From Carposina sasakii (taxonomy: Eukaryota; Arthropoda; Insecta; Lepidoptera; Carposinidae): DNA of 64,000 bases. The stretch covers positions 1,364,001 to 1,428,000 of the forward strand of contig CP053171.1 in assembly GCA_014607495.2 (NCBI GenBank), written 5' to 3'. The translations under genes and the position numbers were made by a program. This document shows, in pieces, positions 1-10,354 of the stretch (positions are counted from its first letter, which is position 1; each line of letters starts with the position of its first letter). Below the pieces are notes generated by a model. That model was not told where the DNA came from and did not search any database. It saw only the letters and a list, made by a program, of their open reading frames with translations.

Positions 1-1
1 T

Positions 2-103
2 GGCGTGGACTCTGCGTCACAGTCCTCGGACGACTGGAGGTACCAGCGCATGGGCAGCGTGGTGTGGCGCGATCACGTTCGGCGCCGTCAGCAGTTTTGC
101 TGA
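2..103 (+). CDS. 3'-terminal coding exon of an unidentified gene (partial)
   Basis: Reading from base 2 gives 33 codons and a TGA at 101-103. The frame is rich in G/C at third positions, unlike the AT-rich DNA after it, and the peptide is basic and polar at its end (WRDHVRRRQQFC). No transmembrane stretch or known motif is visible. The exon begins outside the window, so its splice acceptor cannot be checked. The other two plus frames give less protein-like peptides, although both are open at the start. I do not recognise the protein. A chance GC-rich open stretch is the alternative. Confidence 0.5.
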   Translation, partial: GVDSASQSSDDWRYQRMGSVVWRDHVRRRQQFC

Positions 104-290
104 ACTACGGATATCGCGCGGCGTTGCTTGTGCGTTAAATATAGTGTTGCGAATGTATGACTATGATGTGTGTAATGCTTGTCTTCTTGTAGGTGTACAT
201 ATATATGAAATATAGTGTATCTGTTTAGTATTAATAAATATAAATACACATATAGATATATATAAATATGTATCAGGTCACCTACAACCA
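104..290 (+). other. Probable 3' UTR with polyadenylation signal
   Basis: Composition drops abruptly to AT-rich right after the TGA at 101-103. A canonical AATAAA lies at 233-238, about 130 bases after the stop, which fits a short 3' UTR. The tandem array begins directly after this stretch. Confidence 0.4.
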
Positions 291-877
291 CTATACATAT
301 GAAGCTGAAATCGGGCATATATGTTCATTGGGGAGAGCAAGGGAGGACTAAAAACGGATTTCCCGAAATTCCCACGGGAAGGGGACAAACGGGAATTCAT
401 AATTTTTACGAAAACCGCTATACATATTAAGCTGAAATTGGGCATAGATGTTCATTAGGGACTGCAAGTAAGCACTAAGGACGAATTTCCCGAAATTCCC
501 ACGGGAAGGGGGCCAACGGGAATTAATTATTTTTTATGAAAACGGTTACACATATGAATCTTAAGTTGGGCATATTTGTTTATTTGGGACCCCGAGGAAG
601 CACTAGGAACGGATTTCTCGAAACTCCCACGGGAAGGGGACAAACGGGAATTCATTTTTTTACGACAAGCGCGATACATATGAATTCGAAATTAGACCTG
701 TACGTTCATTAGGGACTGCGAGGGAGCGCTAAGAACGAATTTCCCGAAATTCCCACGGGAAGGGGACTAACGGGAATTCAATTTTTTTACAAAAACCGCT
801 GTACATGTGAAGCTAAAATCGGAGACTGCGGGGAAGCACTAAGAATTGATTTCCCGAAATTCCCACGGGAAGGGACT
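291..877. repeat. 127-bp minisatellite, about five units
   Basis: A CATATG-like anchor recurs at 296, 423, 551, 677 and 804, a period of 126-128 bp. Each unit carries TTCCCG and CGGGAA as an inverted pair about 8 nt apart (for example near 360-380 and 492-510). Units differ at many positions, so the array is old. Unit 5 lacks part of the middle. The array runs straight into a Helitron 3' end at 878. Confidence 0.85.
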
Positions 878-1069
878 GTCTGTGCGTTTGTGCACGCTAA
901 TCTCAGGAACGGCTTAACCGATTTCGGTGCAGTTTTCAGGAATATATTGTGACAGGTCCCACTTAACATATAGGCTACTTTTTATCCCGGGAAAATGTTT
1001 TTATCCCGGATAATTTCGACATTTTTTTTTCTGTAGTCCACGCGGACGGAGTCGCGGGCGTCCACTAGT
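878..1069 (+). mobile_element. Helitron 3' end (non-autonomous, 5'-truncated)
   Basis: The end shows the Helitron 3' signature: an inverted GGACG/CGTCC pair (1044-1062) followed by ACTAGT, with the terminal CTAGT at 1065-1069. The body matches the copies at 5682, 20681, 26248 and 50758. The 5' half is missing and is replaced by the minisatellite. It has no coding capacity. Confidence 0.8.
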
Positions 1070-1195
1070 GTTTTATATAGAACTAACCAAGATGCTTAAT
1101 ATAAGTAAAAAAACAGATTACAATATGAGGATTGCCCTCAATTTCTCCAGAATATCATCATCAGTCATCAGTCTTCAAGAACACAGCAATATATT

Positions 1196-1408
1196 TATGG
1201 AGATTTGGCTAGTGTATAGCTATCGGGATGAAAAATAACGTTGCCAATATGTAATTTAGAAAAGAGATGGTAAAATTCGTCATCCGAGTAATCGACCCGG
1301 TAGTTCAGTGGTTAGAGCGGCTGGCACGGTTTGCAGTGGTTGTGGGTTCGATTCCCACTCGGGTGAAGATTTTTTTCCATTTCTTTATTAATAATTTTAT
1401 AATATTTA
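1196..1408 (+). mobile_element. SINE-1 copy with tRNA-like module
   Basis: The tRNA-like part has an A-box-like TAGTTCAGTGGTTAGAG near 1299 and a B box GGTTCGATTCC near 1346. GTGGG/CCCAC can form a T stem, and ACCCGG/TCGGGT can pair as most of an acceptor stem. It is followed by a constant AT-rich tail ending TTTATAA. About 95 bp before the tRNA part are shared with the copies at 22205 and 29822, so they belong to the element. I call it a SINE rather than a tRNA gene because the tail and leader recur. Confidence 0.8.
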
Positions 1409-1817
1409 TGTATGTAAGTATGAACAATAATAAAGAAGAATAAGAAATTCGATTGGATATACAGCATCTTTACGCCCACCTAATTACCACGTCTATGTTT
1501 AGTTAGGGGTACAAATAATCTAAGAGATATTAGAGTGGATTATCTGTTACTAATTGATCCCCGTCTACGTTTAAATCATAACTTAAATTGTTAACTTTTT
1601 GCTCCACAAAACTTTGCTTTGACAAAGAATAAAATATTGTACCGAGAGCCATTTAATTTTACATAAAACTGGACCTCTTTGTACTAGTATTCTTCTACAG
1701 GCAATATAATTTTTACGAGAATATTAACATTTTTAGATATTTGTTACAACTTCACGTAACAAGTACTTACCAAATTTTTTAAAAATAATTTACGTAGGTA
1801 TAGCTTATACACCAGTG
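1409..1817. other. AT-rich stretch, nothing recognised
   Basis: No ORF of note, tRNA-like box, terminal inverted repeat or match to other parts of the window was seen. Confidence 0.6.
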
Positions 1818-1931
1818 GGGTAAGCACGAACCTTTTTACGCGGCGTAACGCTGGCGACTCGCTAGCAAAATCTATGTGATTTGACAGTTGGACGATAGCG
1901 TTACGGACTATCGAGAGGTTCGTGCTTACTC
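1818..1931. mobile_element. Short inverted-repeat MITE, copy 1
   Basis: The ends are inverted copies: GTAAGCACGAACCT at 1820-1833 and AGGTTCGTGCTTAC near 1916-1929. The motif GCGTAACGCT and its partner AGCGTTACG lie just inside. A second copy at 21582-21671 shares both ends and the inner motif. Superfamily unknown. Confidence 0.7.
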
Positions 1932-1979
1932 CTCTGAGTATAACTTAGTCTAAGTTTTAAGCAGTCGCTAATACAACCA

Positions 1980-2110
1980 TAATATCTCCTCTTTCTTTCC
2001 CCTGCCCTGTTCCCATTCACTTGAGGTCAGCGCGAGCGAGGTGTGGAAGATATCGTCTCTTCTTATCCTTCTTAATCATCCATATTTCCGCCATCTCATT
2101 GCTAATGAGC
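1980..2110. repeat. Possible interspersed repeat fragment
   Basis: Pyrimidine-rich sequence around CCCTGCCCTGTTCCCATTC resembles a low-complexity lepidopteran repeat known to me only by general appearance. There is no second copy in the window. Confidence 0.2.
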
Positions 2111-2201
2111 TTAAGGAAAACCCAGAGCGAAGATCCTCTCTCACATATAATATAATTCATAATTATATAAGTGACAATAAAATTGTAGAATGTTTACACT
2201 A

Positions 2202-2485
2202 GAGCCTGGATAAATAACAGGAAGACAATTCTTTAAAAAATTTGAGCCGAAACGCAACCACTAACGAACCGTTAACGAAACGCGGTGCGAAGTAATATAT
2301 ACTCACCGCTTGAGTAATAAGGTATATTTTAGCACGCACCGGTCGCGAGAATGACAGAATAAAAACAAATATCTGTATCTTGCTTACGTTACCATAAATT
2401 AATTGGTATTGCTTTGTTCTGAGCATCTACAACGGTTCCGTTTCGTATTCGTTCCACGAGACCTTTCGAGAATTGGCCCCCTGAG
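2202..2485. mobile_element. Inverted-repeat element, copy 1 (partner at 38214)
   Basis: Most of this stretch matches the reverse complement of 38214-38484, including ATTTTAGCACGCA and GACAGAATAAAAACAAA. Ends are CAGG...GACAATTC and GAATTGGCCCCCTGA. TACACTA flanks both sides (2195-2201 and 2486-2492) and may be a target-site duplication. No ORF. Confidence 0.65.
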
Positions 2486-3555
2486 TACACTACGGACAGG
2501 TTAGGATGACTTAAGATCTTAAGGCAGCCTTTCCACCACAGATTTGCTATGCTGAGAGATGCGTGTGATATCCACAAATTATATTAATTGATCCTTGAAA
2601 GAAATGATATTTATTAGCTTAAAACATGGTACAATAAAGTTATTATAATAGGATTGCCATCTTACTCGTAAACTTTGAAAACCAGGATTCGAGGAAGAAA
2701 TATCAAGACATTTCGATTAAAACCCAAGACTATACATTATGTGCGAGCCCAGTGACAATACGATTGGAGGGAGTTAGTGGCGTGCGAATTTCAAAACATA
2801 GGTCTTTAACACATTCAGTGCCGGCGACTACGTATTTGCTTCTTTTAGGCTTTCTAGAGGTGCCGCTGACGCTTATTTGCCCGATGTCGGCATCCTTAGA
2901 AAATGTGCCGACAGCGAATGTGTCAGGACTCTAAAAATCAGGATGATGCTTAAAAACTATCCAGGACAGCCCAGGATACCCCAAAAAGCAGGACATGTCC
3001 TAGGAAAACAGGACGGTTAGCAACCCTATTTTATAATATTATTAGAACAGAGACATGTTTCGCCAAAATATGTGGCAACATAGAATAACTTTGATAGGTA
3101 GCTGTAAAGCGCATGCGTAGCAACGTAGATTACTGGAAGGGCAGTCTAAGGTCGAAGAACAAGAGTATCCTAAAGCTCGAATTCAAAAACCCATCACATC
3201 ACATCACACATCACTTGACATAATTTACGGCATTAATTAATTTAGGTGTCACAAAGTTATAACTCATTTGTTAGTCTGATCCCTTAAGGGTTTGCCACGG
3301 AATAACTAATAGTAGTACGTCCTTTACTAGATTTTAGATTAAAGGTAGGGTTCACAACATTTGATCAAACTATGCTTAGAAGAATAAGTTCCTCTATGCC
3401 CTAGGCATGCGGTTAATGCAGAGGTTATGCGAGATGAAATAAATATGAACATTATAAATTAGTTTTAGTATTGGATTATATTATGCTATAAATATTTATT
3501 TACTCATAAAGTAAATAAAATAAAATTACTCTCTTTTTTACTAGTAAATATAAAC
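2486..3555. other. Mostly unassigned, with weak MITE-like fragments
   Basis: 2809-2935 has imperfect inverted ends (CACATTCAGTGCCGGC and GCCGACAGCGAATGTG) that could mark a small element. 2941-3030 ends in GGTTAGCAACCCTA, resembling the end of the hAT-type element at 44377. TGTTTCGCCAA near 3057 recalls a motif in the 6938-7513 palindrome. The rest is featureless. Confidence 0.35.
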
Positions 3556-3745
3556 AGAACTCGAGGCTCCATTAGAATACATCAGCATGTAGTTCCTTTT
3601 GTACATGTCGTAAGAGTCGACTTAGGAACTCACTAGCAACTTGTCACTAGTCTTTTACATCTCATGCTAAACGGGGTAAAGGATCTCCTCTGTGACCTGT
3701 AGCAGTTCTGGCTACCCCATTTCGGGAAATCGGCCGTGTCTGTAG
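3556..3745 (+). mobile_element. Family E repeat copy
   Basis: It contains the family landmarks in order: TAGAATACATCAGC, CATGTCGTAAGAGTCGAC, ATCTCCTCTGTGA, and GGCTACCCCATTTCGGGAA. Family E is non-coding, about 210 bp long, and present more than a dozen times in this window. Its class is unknown to me. Confidence 0.7.
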
Positions 3746-4689
3746 GTTATTTTTAAAGGGGGGTTTTACTCAAAGGAGTATATCAACTCCATTGGGTCAA
3801 GTAAATGCAGTTTTTAAAAAGTACTCAAAATTAGGCAGTGATCAACAGCTCGAATATTTACAGCTGAAGAAGTAGATTTGTAGGTAAACAATCATACCCT
3901 AATGCAATGCAATCTGCCCTTACCAAGGATTAATGTTTAAAGCCAGGTCGTTAGTACTTTGAATCCGACCCCAGCTTTACTAGATAAGGTGCCCCAAAGG
4001 GATAATTTAGTTCACAGTGGCTTATATAATGAGAACTACAAACAATATATTTAGTAGTTAATCTAGAACTAGAAATTGCTTTAGGCAAATGAAAGATATT
4101 TTCTCTGTATAATTTAAATAAAGATATACGAGTAAGACTCTTGCTTTTCTAATAATAAATTCAAATTATGAAGATACTAAGTACTTATACGTTTACCAGT
4201 TTTTTAATATCAACGTTAAGTAGGCAACCAATCCCGTCGTGCTACTCGTATTATCATGTCATTATCCTTTAATGTGATTGGTTGGCCGAGAAAGAGTCCA
4301 AATTTCAAACGTAAAAAATAAAGGCGACTGCCATCGCTTTGCTCGCGGTTATTAAGTATGTATGCAAGATTTATTTTATATAACTTGTGTGAATGATTTC
4401 AAGCATAAACTTACCTATGGTTTAGTAATGTCAACTAACATGATTTAATATACTAGCAAAGTAAATATAGACAACAGAGGATTGGGTAAGTTCGAATTGT
4501 AATTTCATATAGGGTTCTGTGCTATCGATATTAACTTATTTTTAAGGTTGTTTGCACGGGGCCCCTTGTTATCTATGATAGAACTTTCTTACTAGCTAAT
4601 GGCAACATGTATTCATTTAAGAGAAAGAGTTTAGTACCGACGACGTAGAGACGATGGACGCATATTCTTTACATACATAGATAGATAAC
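3746..4689. other. AT-rich stretch, nothing recognised
   Basis: No coding or repeat signal found apart from two TACTCGTA-type octamers (4127 and 4243) and a short inverted CAACCAATC/GATTGGTTG pair (4226 and 4276). Confidence 0.5.
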
Positions 4690-4870
4690 CGATTGGCCGA
4701 AATGGGGTAACTAAACTGCAGGGTCATAAACGTTCTACTAGTCACATTTAGTTTGGCAAGGAGAGATGTTGGTGTTCAGTGACAAGTTGCTAGCTTCTCG
4801 CCTGAAAGTATTTCTGAGTTTCTACGTCAACTCTTACGACATGCACGGAAGCAGATGCAGTATTGTAGTA
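4690..4870 (-). mobile_element. Family E repeat copy
   Basis: Minus-strand copy: GGCCGAAATGGGGTA near 4695 and CTCTTACGACATGCACGGA near 4830 are the reverse complements of the family landmarks. It is diverged and lacks the last ~20 bases of the GATGCGGGG end. Confidence 0.65.
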
Positions 4871-5352
4871 AAATTCCGTATCAGCTAGAGACTTATTAAT
4901 TTATACACAGATCCATTTATTATTCATCGTATACAGTACCCTAAAACTACACAAGAAAAACGTAAACAAAACGTAACTAACCGTGCATTATTCTTTTGTT
5001 ACTCTCCGAGAATACAAATGGCGAAGAAGTAGTTTTTTTTTTCATTATTCTACGGGCACACAAAATATAGCTTTTGTTATTCTTACAGCCTTGAAAGTCT
5101 TATATTACAAGACGGCTCTGAAAAAAGGGATAATAATTTGTAATGTAATGTACTTAAATATGGTAAAGGTATAAAAAATATAAATATATAAAGGTACGGT
5201 TTAGGGTATTATTCCTTCATTTGAATTTTAACAAACTCTTTTGAGCCTTAACTATAGCTTATTATTATAAATATAAATATTCATTTAAAATTTTAGAACT
5301 CGTTAATGCGCGTAATGTATTTTGCATTCTACGCTGTTTACTCGTACAAAGC
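4871..5352. other. AT-rich stretch, nothing recognised
   Basis: Only short chance ORFs. One TACTCGTA octamer at 5339. Confidence 0.5.
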
Positions 5353-5640
5353 TGCCTTCATTTATTTATTTATAAAAACATTTTCAAAGCATTACAGCTT
5401 GCGCCAATGTGCCTTGAAAGCTAAATAATTAAGTAAATCAATTACGAACAAAGACATACAGGTTGTTACCTATCATTCGCTATCTCACAGTACCTCAGAC
5501 AATCCCGACACACAACCGTCCATCCGCTTGCAAACAATAGGTCACATTCAGGTGCTGAAGCCAGGAGCGCTTTAAGCAGCACCAAAGCTCGGAGAAGCGG
5601 CGAGTTCTTCTGAGCCATGGTGACTTATCTATTCAGTTAC
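5353..5640 (-). mobile_element. LINE 3' end (copy 1; partner at 23690)
   Basis: Read on the minus strand this is a short ORF, about 100 bp of 3' UTR containing GCGCAAGCTGTAATGCTTT, and an ATAAATAAATAAAT tail. The plus-strand region 23690-23965 has the same order and a matching UTR and tail. The layout suggests the 3' end of a non-LTR retrotransposon; clade unknown. Confidence 0.6.
5466..5618 (-). pseudogene. 50-codon ORF in LINE 3' end
   Basis: ATG at 5618 in a good context (CACCATGG) and TAA at 5466-5468. The peptide starts with a hydrophobic leucine/alanine run (LVLLKALLASAP) and ends with four cysteines (ECDL...CRDCLRYCE). Alone it looks like a secreted-protein exon, but 23715-23783 encodes a clear relative: ASAPECDL is shared exactly and CRDCLR pairs with SRECLR. 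It sits directly before a shared LINE-like UTR and A-rich tail. I therefore read it as the last part of a retrotransposon ORF, not a host gene. Codons are more GC-rich than the flanks. Confidence 0.5.
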
Positions 5641-5681
5641 CATCTGTAGGTTACTGTTATTGTACGCTGTTTTAATATCGA

Positions 5682-5895
5682 CAAAGTTATCTTTACATAC
5701 TGGTACGATAAAATGTAACGAATCGATGTTTATGCACGCTAGTCTCAAAAAAGGCTGAAACGATTTCGATGCAGTTTTCAGGAATATATTGTGACAGGTC
5801 TCACTTAACATATAGGCTACTTTTTATCCCAGGAAAATGTTTTTATCCCGGATAATTTCGACGTTTTGTTTTTTCTACAGTCCACGCGGACAGAG
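5682..5895 (+). mobile_element. Helitron copy, 3' tip lost
   Basis: It matches the body of the 20681 and 50758 Helitrons: GATTTCGATGCAGTTTTCAG, the ATCCC-GG motifs and CAGTCCACGCGGAC. The terminal hairpin and CTAGT are missing; the sequence breaks after CGCGGACAGAG. Confidence 0.75.
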
Positions 5896-5904
5896 GTAAA
5901 TAAA

Positions 5905-6000
5905 ATGCTTTGACGGATCATTGCACAACCTTAACTAGAGATCTGAAACCTGGGAGAGTATGTTCTTTGTATGACGTAAAGATAAGCCGATAAAAAGCAG
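5905..6000 (+). mobile_element. Helitron type-2 fragment
   Basis: AAATAAAATGCTTTGAC and ATGTTCTTTGTA are shared with the type-2 Helitron at 9417-9607. Only the 5' half is present. Confidence 0.5.
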
Positions 6001-6014
6001 CCGTATGTATAGGA

Positions 6015-6128
6015 CTTGTACATATATACCCTCAAAATTGGTCAGAAGTCGCACTATGTGGTTCCATCGACCCTTGGTGCTCTGCCTACCCCGTAAGGGA
6101 TAAAGGCGTGATTATATGTATGTATGTA
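6015..6128 (+). mobile_element. RTE-tailed repeat, 3' part
   Basis: It starts at ACCCTCAAAATTGGTCAG and ends with CTACCCCGTAAGGGATAAAG and a TATG-rich tail. That end is the same as the 3' end of the RTE LINE at 47433. Confidence 0.75.
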
Positions 6129-6341
6129 TATGACTCATTTCAAAAAATGGTAATTATAATTGTAGCTTATACCACGGAGAGAAAAGAAGGCCTATGCATT
6201 TATAAATAACATGCGATAAACAGTATAAGCGTTAAGCTTGTAACTTGTCGATAAATCATTTACATCTGTCCCAGCTATGTTAAACGTGACTATGGGATCT
6301 CCTCTATGATTTTGTATTTCTGTACCCTACCGTGAGTTTAG

Positions 6342-6510
6342 TGTAACAAAAAATATTAAATTTTAAGCGAATAGCTATGTAATAAGCCCACTAAGAGAAC
6401 CTATTTCCAAAATTTGAGACTCCAAAACGCATGTTTATTTTTCAAAATTGTATGAAAATTCCAGAGTTGTTTAGAAATTCTCCATACTATCTGGGAAAAT
6501 AAATATATCT
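6342..6510 (+). mobile_element. Family B MITE, left half
   Basis: It shares GCGAATAGCTATGTAAT, GAGAACCTATTTCCAAAA and TTCTCCATACTATCTGGGAA with the full copies at 29097 and 35648. The right arm is missing. Confidence 0.65.
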
Positions 6511-6937
6511 TTACATTTATGTAAACAGTACAGGCAAACTAAGTCGCGGGCTAGCAACAAAGAACCTTTCTGGTTATCAAGCGTGCCTTTATCTTAATAA
6601 TAAAAGTTTTAAAATTTTCCCATTTCAATAAAATTTTAAACTCTAAACTTTTTCCCCGTTTAAGAACAAAAAATACAAGTCGTAATAATCAACAGGGGCT
6701 CATAGCAAGTAATTATTAAAGCAATTTAAGATTAAAATAGCTCTACGGGATATTGCCTTCGAAACTTGGAGATTTGTTTCACCAAGTAAACTGAGACGAG
6801 GTTCTCCTTATAAAGTTAAGGAGATTTTCACTCTGAATTGAGAGGTTCCTCTTTGTGGCACCTGGATGTGATAAATTTAATTAGCGAATTGTTTTAGATA
6901 AATTATTCTGTCTGTTATAAAATGATAATAATGATTT
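6511..6937. other. AT-rich stretch, nothing recognised
   Basis: No ORFs, terminal repeats or matches elsewhere in the window were seen. Confidence 0.5.
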
Positions 6938-7513
6938 ATTCACTATGGGTGCGCCCACCACCGGGCCCTACACCCTCCACTGACCCTCGGATCTGATAAC
7001 TCATAATTGCGACAACAGGCACTTGCACTAACTACAATCGCCATGAGAAACCAGACCCGAGCACCTAGCATGCAAGACGATACATTGCACCATTCCGAAA
7101 TCAAAAACTAGATAAATAATCTACATATGTTTCGCCAACAACCGTGGCATCCTCAGGATTATAGAAATTAATAATTTAGTAAACCACTAATTATTATGAA
7201 ACTCTAAAACTCAACACATTACTTACACTTTTTTTTTTGGGTTTTAGAGGTTCATAATAATTAGTGGTTTACTAATTTATTAATTTCTATAATCCTGAGG
7301 ATGCCACGGTTGTTGGCGAAACATATGTAGATTATTTATCTAGTTTTTGATTTCGGAATGGTGTAATGTATCGTCTTGCATGCTAGGTGCTCGGGTCTGG
7401 TTTCTCATGGCGATTGTAGTTAGTGCAAGTGCCTGTTGTCGCAATTATGAGTTATCAGATCCGAGGGTCAGTGGAGGGTGTAGGGCCCGGTGGTGGGCGC
7501 ACCCATAGTGAAT
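6938..7513. repeat. Large near-perfect palindrome (275-bp arms)
   Basis: The left arm 6938-7212 and right arm 7239-7513 are reverse complements with only a handful of substitutions and no net gap, around a 26-bp loop holding a T run (about 7229-7238). Outer ends read ATTCACTATGGGTGCGCC and its complement. No frame stays open across the arms. It resembles a foldback element or a tail-to-tail duplication. Transcribed, it would form a ~275-bp hairpin RNA. Confidence 0.9.
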
Positions 7514-7654
7514 GTTTGAACTTCCGAATTGTAACGCCTAATACAATTTCATTAATAATGATTTAATATTAGCTATTAATGATTCAAAGTATTTTATATT
7601 TTTTTATAGTAACTATGATTTAATATTCTAATGGTCGTTTACTTTTAGATCCCA

Positions 7655-7870
7655 TTAGCCTCACCAAGAGAGGGATAAGATGTAGACATACTCGTAGAGT
7701 GCTAATGTCATACTAGCAGTTTTGATGCACTATTAGACTTTTCGGTGCCTCACAATTCCAGTCCTTGACACTTAGATTCTATTAGTATAATGTACAGTTA
7801 TGTACTACATTAACTGATGTTTTGTAACGTATACTTACTCGTAGTAATGCAATCTAAGTGTCTCTTTCCG
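7655..7870 (-). repeat. Family D repeat copy
   Basis: 7670-7790 matches the reverse complement of 44216-44345: GAGTGCTAATGTCATACTA, TTTTCGGTGCCTCACAATT, GACACTTAGATT. This copy has 6 extra bases, CTCGTA, at 7691-7696. A second AATCTAAGTGTC at about 7851-7862 makes an inverted pair with GACACTTAGATT. Confidence 0.6.
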
Positions 7871-8029
7871 TCCGATGAGGACGAAAAAGCATCACAACTG
7901 ATAACAGATCAGGCGAAGAACCAATCTTTACTTGCTTTCTGAGGCAAGACGCAAGTGCTATTAAAAAAAATCCCTCCATACATTAAATTCAGTAATACAA
8001 GCACGTATTTTGAGTGTGCCTAAAGATAT

Positions 8030-8134
8030 CAGAAACCAGACACTTTCCAGGTATACTTCCTATGGAGAAAAATGATCGTGATGATGAGGAGATTCCGTAG
8101 TTTTCGGGAACGTTGACGACCAAAAATCAACCTG
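8030..8134 (-). mobile_element. Family A MITE, one end
   Basis: It contains GAAAAATGATCGTGATGATG, GTTTTCGGGAACGTTGACGA and the terminal CAACCTG followed by TA. Only about 105 bp of the ~390-bp element remain. Confidence 0.7.
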
Positions 8135-8404
8135 TATAATACAATATTATTCCCAAATACCTGCTTATAACGCTTCCACGCCATATTTTATTCGAGATAC
8201 CAGTACCGCCATCTAGAAATTTTAACGATAACAAAAATCACACCATAGCCTACCCTCGGTTCTTGCATTTTCAATGAAAACGTCCCGAGACTCCCGAGGT
8301 TAAGTTTCCAACGTACACTCATTTCCAATGCGGAGAAAATGGTTCGTGAAAAGTCTACTAGATGGCGTAAGGAGTCCAACTTACCTTTTAGAGCACGTGT
8401 TGAT

Positions 8405-8600
8405 AACATACAAGGGATTCGCCCCGGCTTTGCACGGGTGTAATGCCCTTTCACGTGGACAAAGTCGTGGGCGGCCGCTATAGAAAAGTGTTGTTTTTAG
8501 ACAAGTATTTAAACCATCCTCGTACTTAAGGAATATTCTAAAACAAGAATTAGCGAAATCGGTTCAGTTGTTTTTGAGATCTGCGCTTAGCAATACATTT
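8405..8600 (-). mobile_element. Diverged Helitron fragment
   Basis: CGCCCCGGCTTTGCACGGGT and the following TTTCACGTGGAC resemble, in reverse complement, the inner part of the Helitron at 56108-56308. GCGAAATCGGTTCAG near 8550 is another Helitron-like piece. The ends are not recognisable. The 88-codon minus ORF that starts here (8188-8454) is not a gene I know. Confidence 0.4.
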
Positions 8601-9416
8601 CGTAATTAATTTTAATATTACAGATTGTGTTATATGGCAGACGATTTAATGCTTTGCATCGAATGACAAGGTAATTGGTGAGTATATTTGTAATTTAGTG
8701 AGCCGTATCGTTGCGGTTTCGGTATAGTGCCATGACCTTAAAGGCTGCAGGCAAAACAGATAGTCTGGCTTTCAACTAGACTAATTAGACTAACTAGACT
8801 ATGAGAATCTTCCAGATAGGAAGTAAAATACTCTTTAAAAAATTCTACGTATTTGCATATAGGTAACATAAATGCAAATCGGACTTAATTTTGATATTCA
8901 TAAAAATACTCTAAACCCGACTAATGTTATCACGTTAGTCTGCATTTATTGTTTTATTGTTAATTGATTTTATTTTAAATAAATCTTTCGTTTCGTAGAA
9001 AATTCCCCTTATACCTGACAAACTTTTTCTCCGATACTTGGCACAAGTTTTTGTTGATCCCCTTAAACCTTTCCCGAAATAAAGTTCTTTTAGAAAGAGT
9101 ATTAAAAAGTTTATGCCTTTCGTAAATTGTATGTTTTCGATGCGGTTCACTCAGAATTGTGGGTTCGAGGCCTTTGAAGTTTTTTTAAAATCTCACCAAC
9201 ACTCTGTATAAAGTGCTTACTAACAAGTATACTAAATATGCAGAGTACTACAACCCTATGTCTCTTGGTATCGTATAGTAATTAAGGGTTCCTCGTGAGT
9301 TGGGCAGCAGCGTCTTCCATATTGGCAAAATAGTCAGAGATTATACTGCAGTCACTAACTCGCCTGCCCAGCGTAGTGACTGGACAAAGCCCCCCTAATA
9401 GCTTAGCTAGCAATTA
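8601..9416. other. AT-rich stretch, nothing recognised
   Basis: GCCTGCCCAGCGTAGTGACT near 9363 is the reverse complement of part of the repeat at 41345. Otherwise no structure was found. Confidence 0.45.
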
Positions 9417-9607
9417 GATACTCGTATAGATAAAATGCTTTGACCTGCCTTAGTAACTGACTGACTTTAGAGACCTGGAAATTGAAGGATGTGTTCTTTG
9501 TACAATTTAGGTATCCGATAGCAAAGGCTTTCCCAAAATCCCCTACGGAAATAAAAAAAACGGGGAATGTAAAGTTTGCGCGGACGAAGTCGTAGGCGTC
9601 CTCTAGT
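9417..9607 (+). mobile_element. Helitron type 2
   Basis: The 3' end shows GGACG ... CGTCC (about 9578-9600) and then CTCTAGT, with CTAGT at 9603-9607. The body shares ATGCTTTGAC with 5905. No coding capacity. The 5' TC end is not clear, and a TACTCGTA octamer sits there at 9419. Confidence 0.65.
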
Positions 9608-9619
9608 ATGACACTAAAA

Positions 9620-10226
9620 TTACATTCCAAATATCCATCTCATATGTGTAAAAATGGACCACACTGTCACCAAAAAACCATGTTGTCACTTAGCATATAA
9701 TGCAAAGAACCATTTACATTACCCAACTCCACCTGGGACCAGAAGTTTTCCTCAATTTTCGGAGCATAAGAGAAATAAATCAAATGTGACGCCATCGTAA
9801 TAGTCACATCTGTCTCAAAGTCGTCTCATGTAGTGAATAGTATATGTTACAATTACACAGCGAAAACTGAAACTAGGCATATTTCTGATACGTGTGTAGT
9901 GACAGCCGTACAAATATTAATATGCTGTCTTCAAGCCATGATTCTAAACCTAGAGCTATCGAAAATTATCACAAGCAATTTTAAAATTTTACGACTTAAA
10001 AAAATCGGGGCCAAAATGGTGGAGACTAGAATTTGGTAGTGCTAGGATTAGAAAAATATAGCGCTTAAATAAAGTTAAACAACAGTTGACCCTTATGGAA
10101 TTACATAATAATCCCAAAAACAAAGTAGTCTATCACGATGACCCCAATTTCGAGAGGCACCGGAGCACCCGAAATAATAGCTCTGAATGCGAATATTGTA
10201 TAAAATCAAATAATAATTGCAACTTA

Positions 10227-10229
<3 letters not shown>
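9620..10229. other. Unassigned sequence
   Basis: No coding or repeat signal found. The 68-codon frame at 9833-10039 looks like chance. Confidence 0.5.

Positions 10230-10257
<28 letters not shown>
10230..10257. repeat. (AT)n microsatellite, 14 units
   Basis: An uninterrupted AT run. Confidence 0.95.
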
Positions 10258-10354
10258 GCTAGTAGCGCTACAGAAAATCTAGCAGAATTTGTCTAACTGC
10301 TCGTATTTACCAGTTACTTGTTAATACAAATTTTATGGTGGTAAAATTCGTGTT

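Noticed and set aside
1295..1367. Functional tRNA gene
   Set aside because: The same tRNA-like module with the same leader and AT-rich tail occurs at about ten places, several truncated with target duplications, so it is a SINE. The acceptor stem is also imperfect.
5466..5618. Secreted-protein first exon with signal peptide
   Set aside because: A diverged copy with the same downstream UTR and A-rich tail exists at 23690-23965, so a retrotransposon end is the better reading.
7866..7890. Possible hammerhead ribozyme: GTCC-GATGA-GGAC followed by GAAA
   Set aside because: The stem and GAAA fit, but the bases before GTCC are CTCTTTCC rather than the obligatory CTGATGA core.
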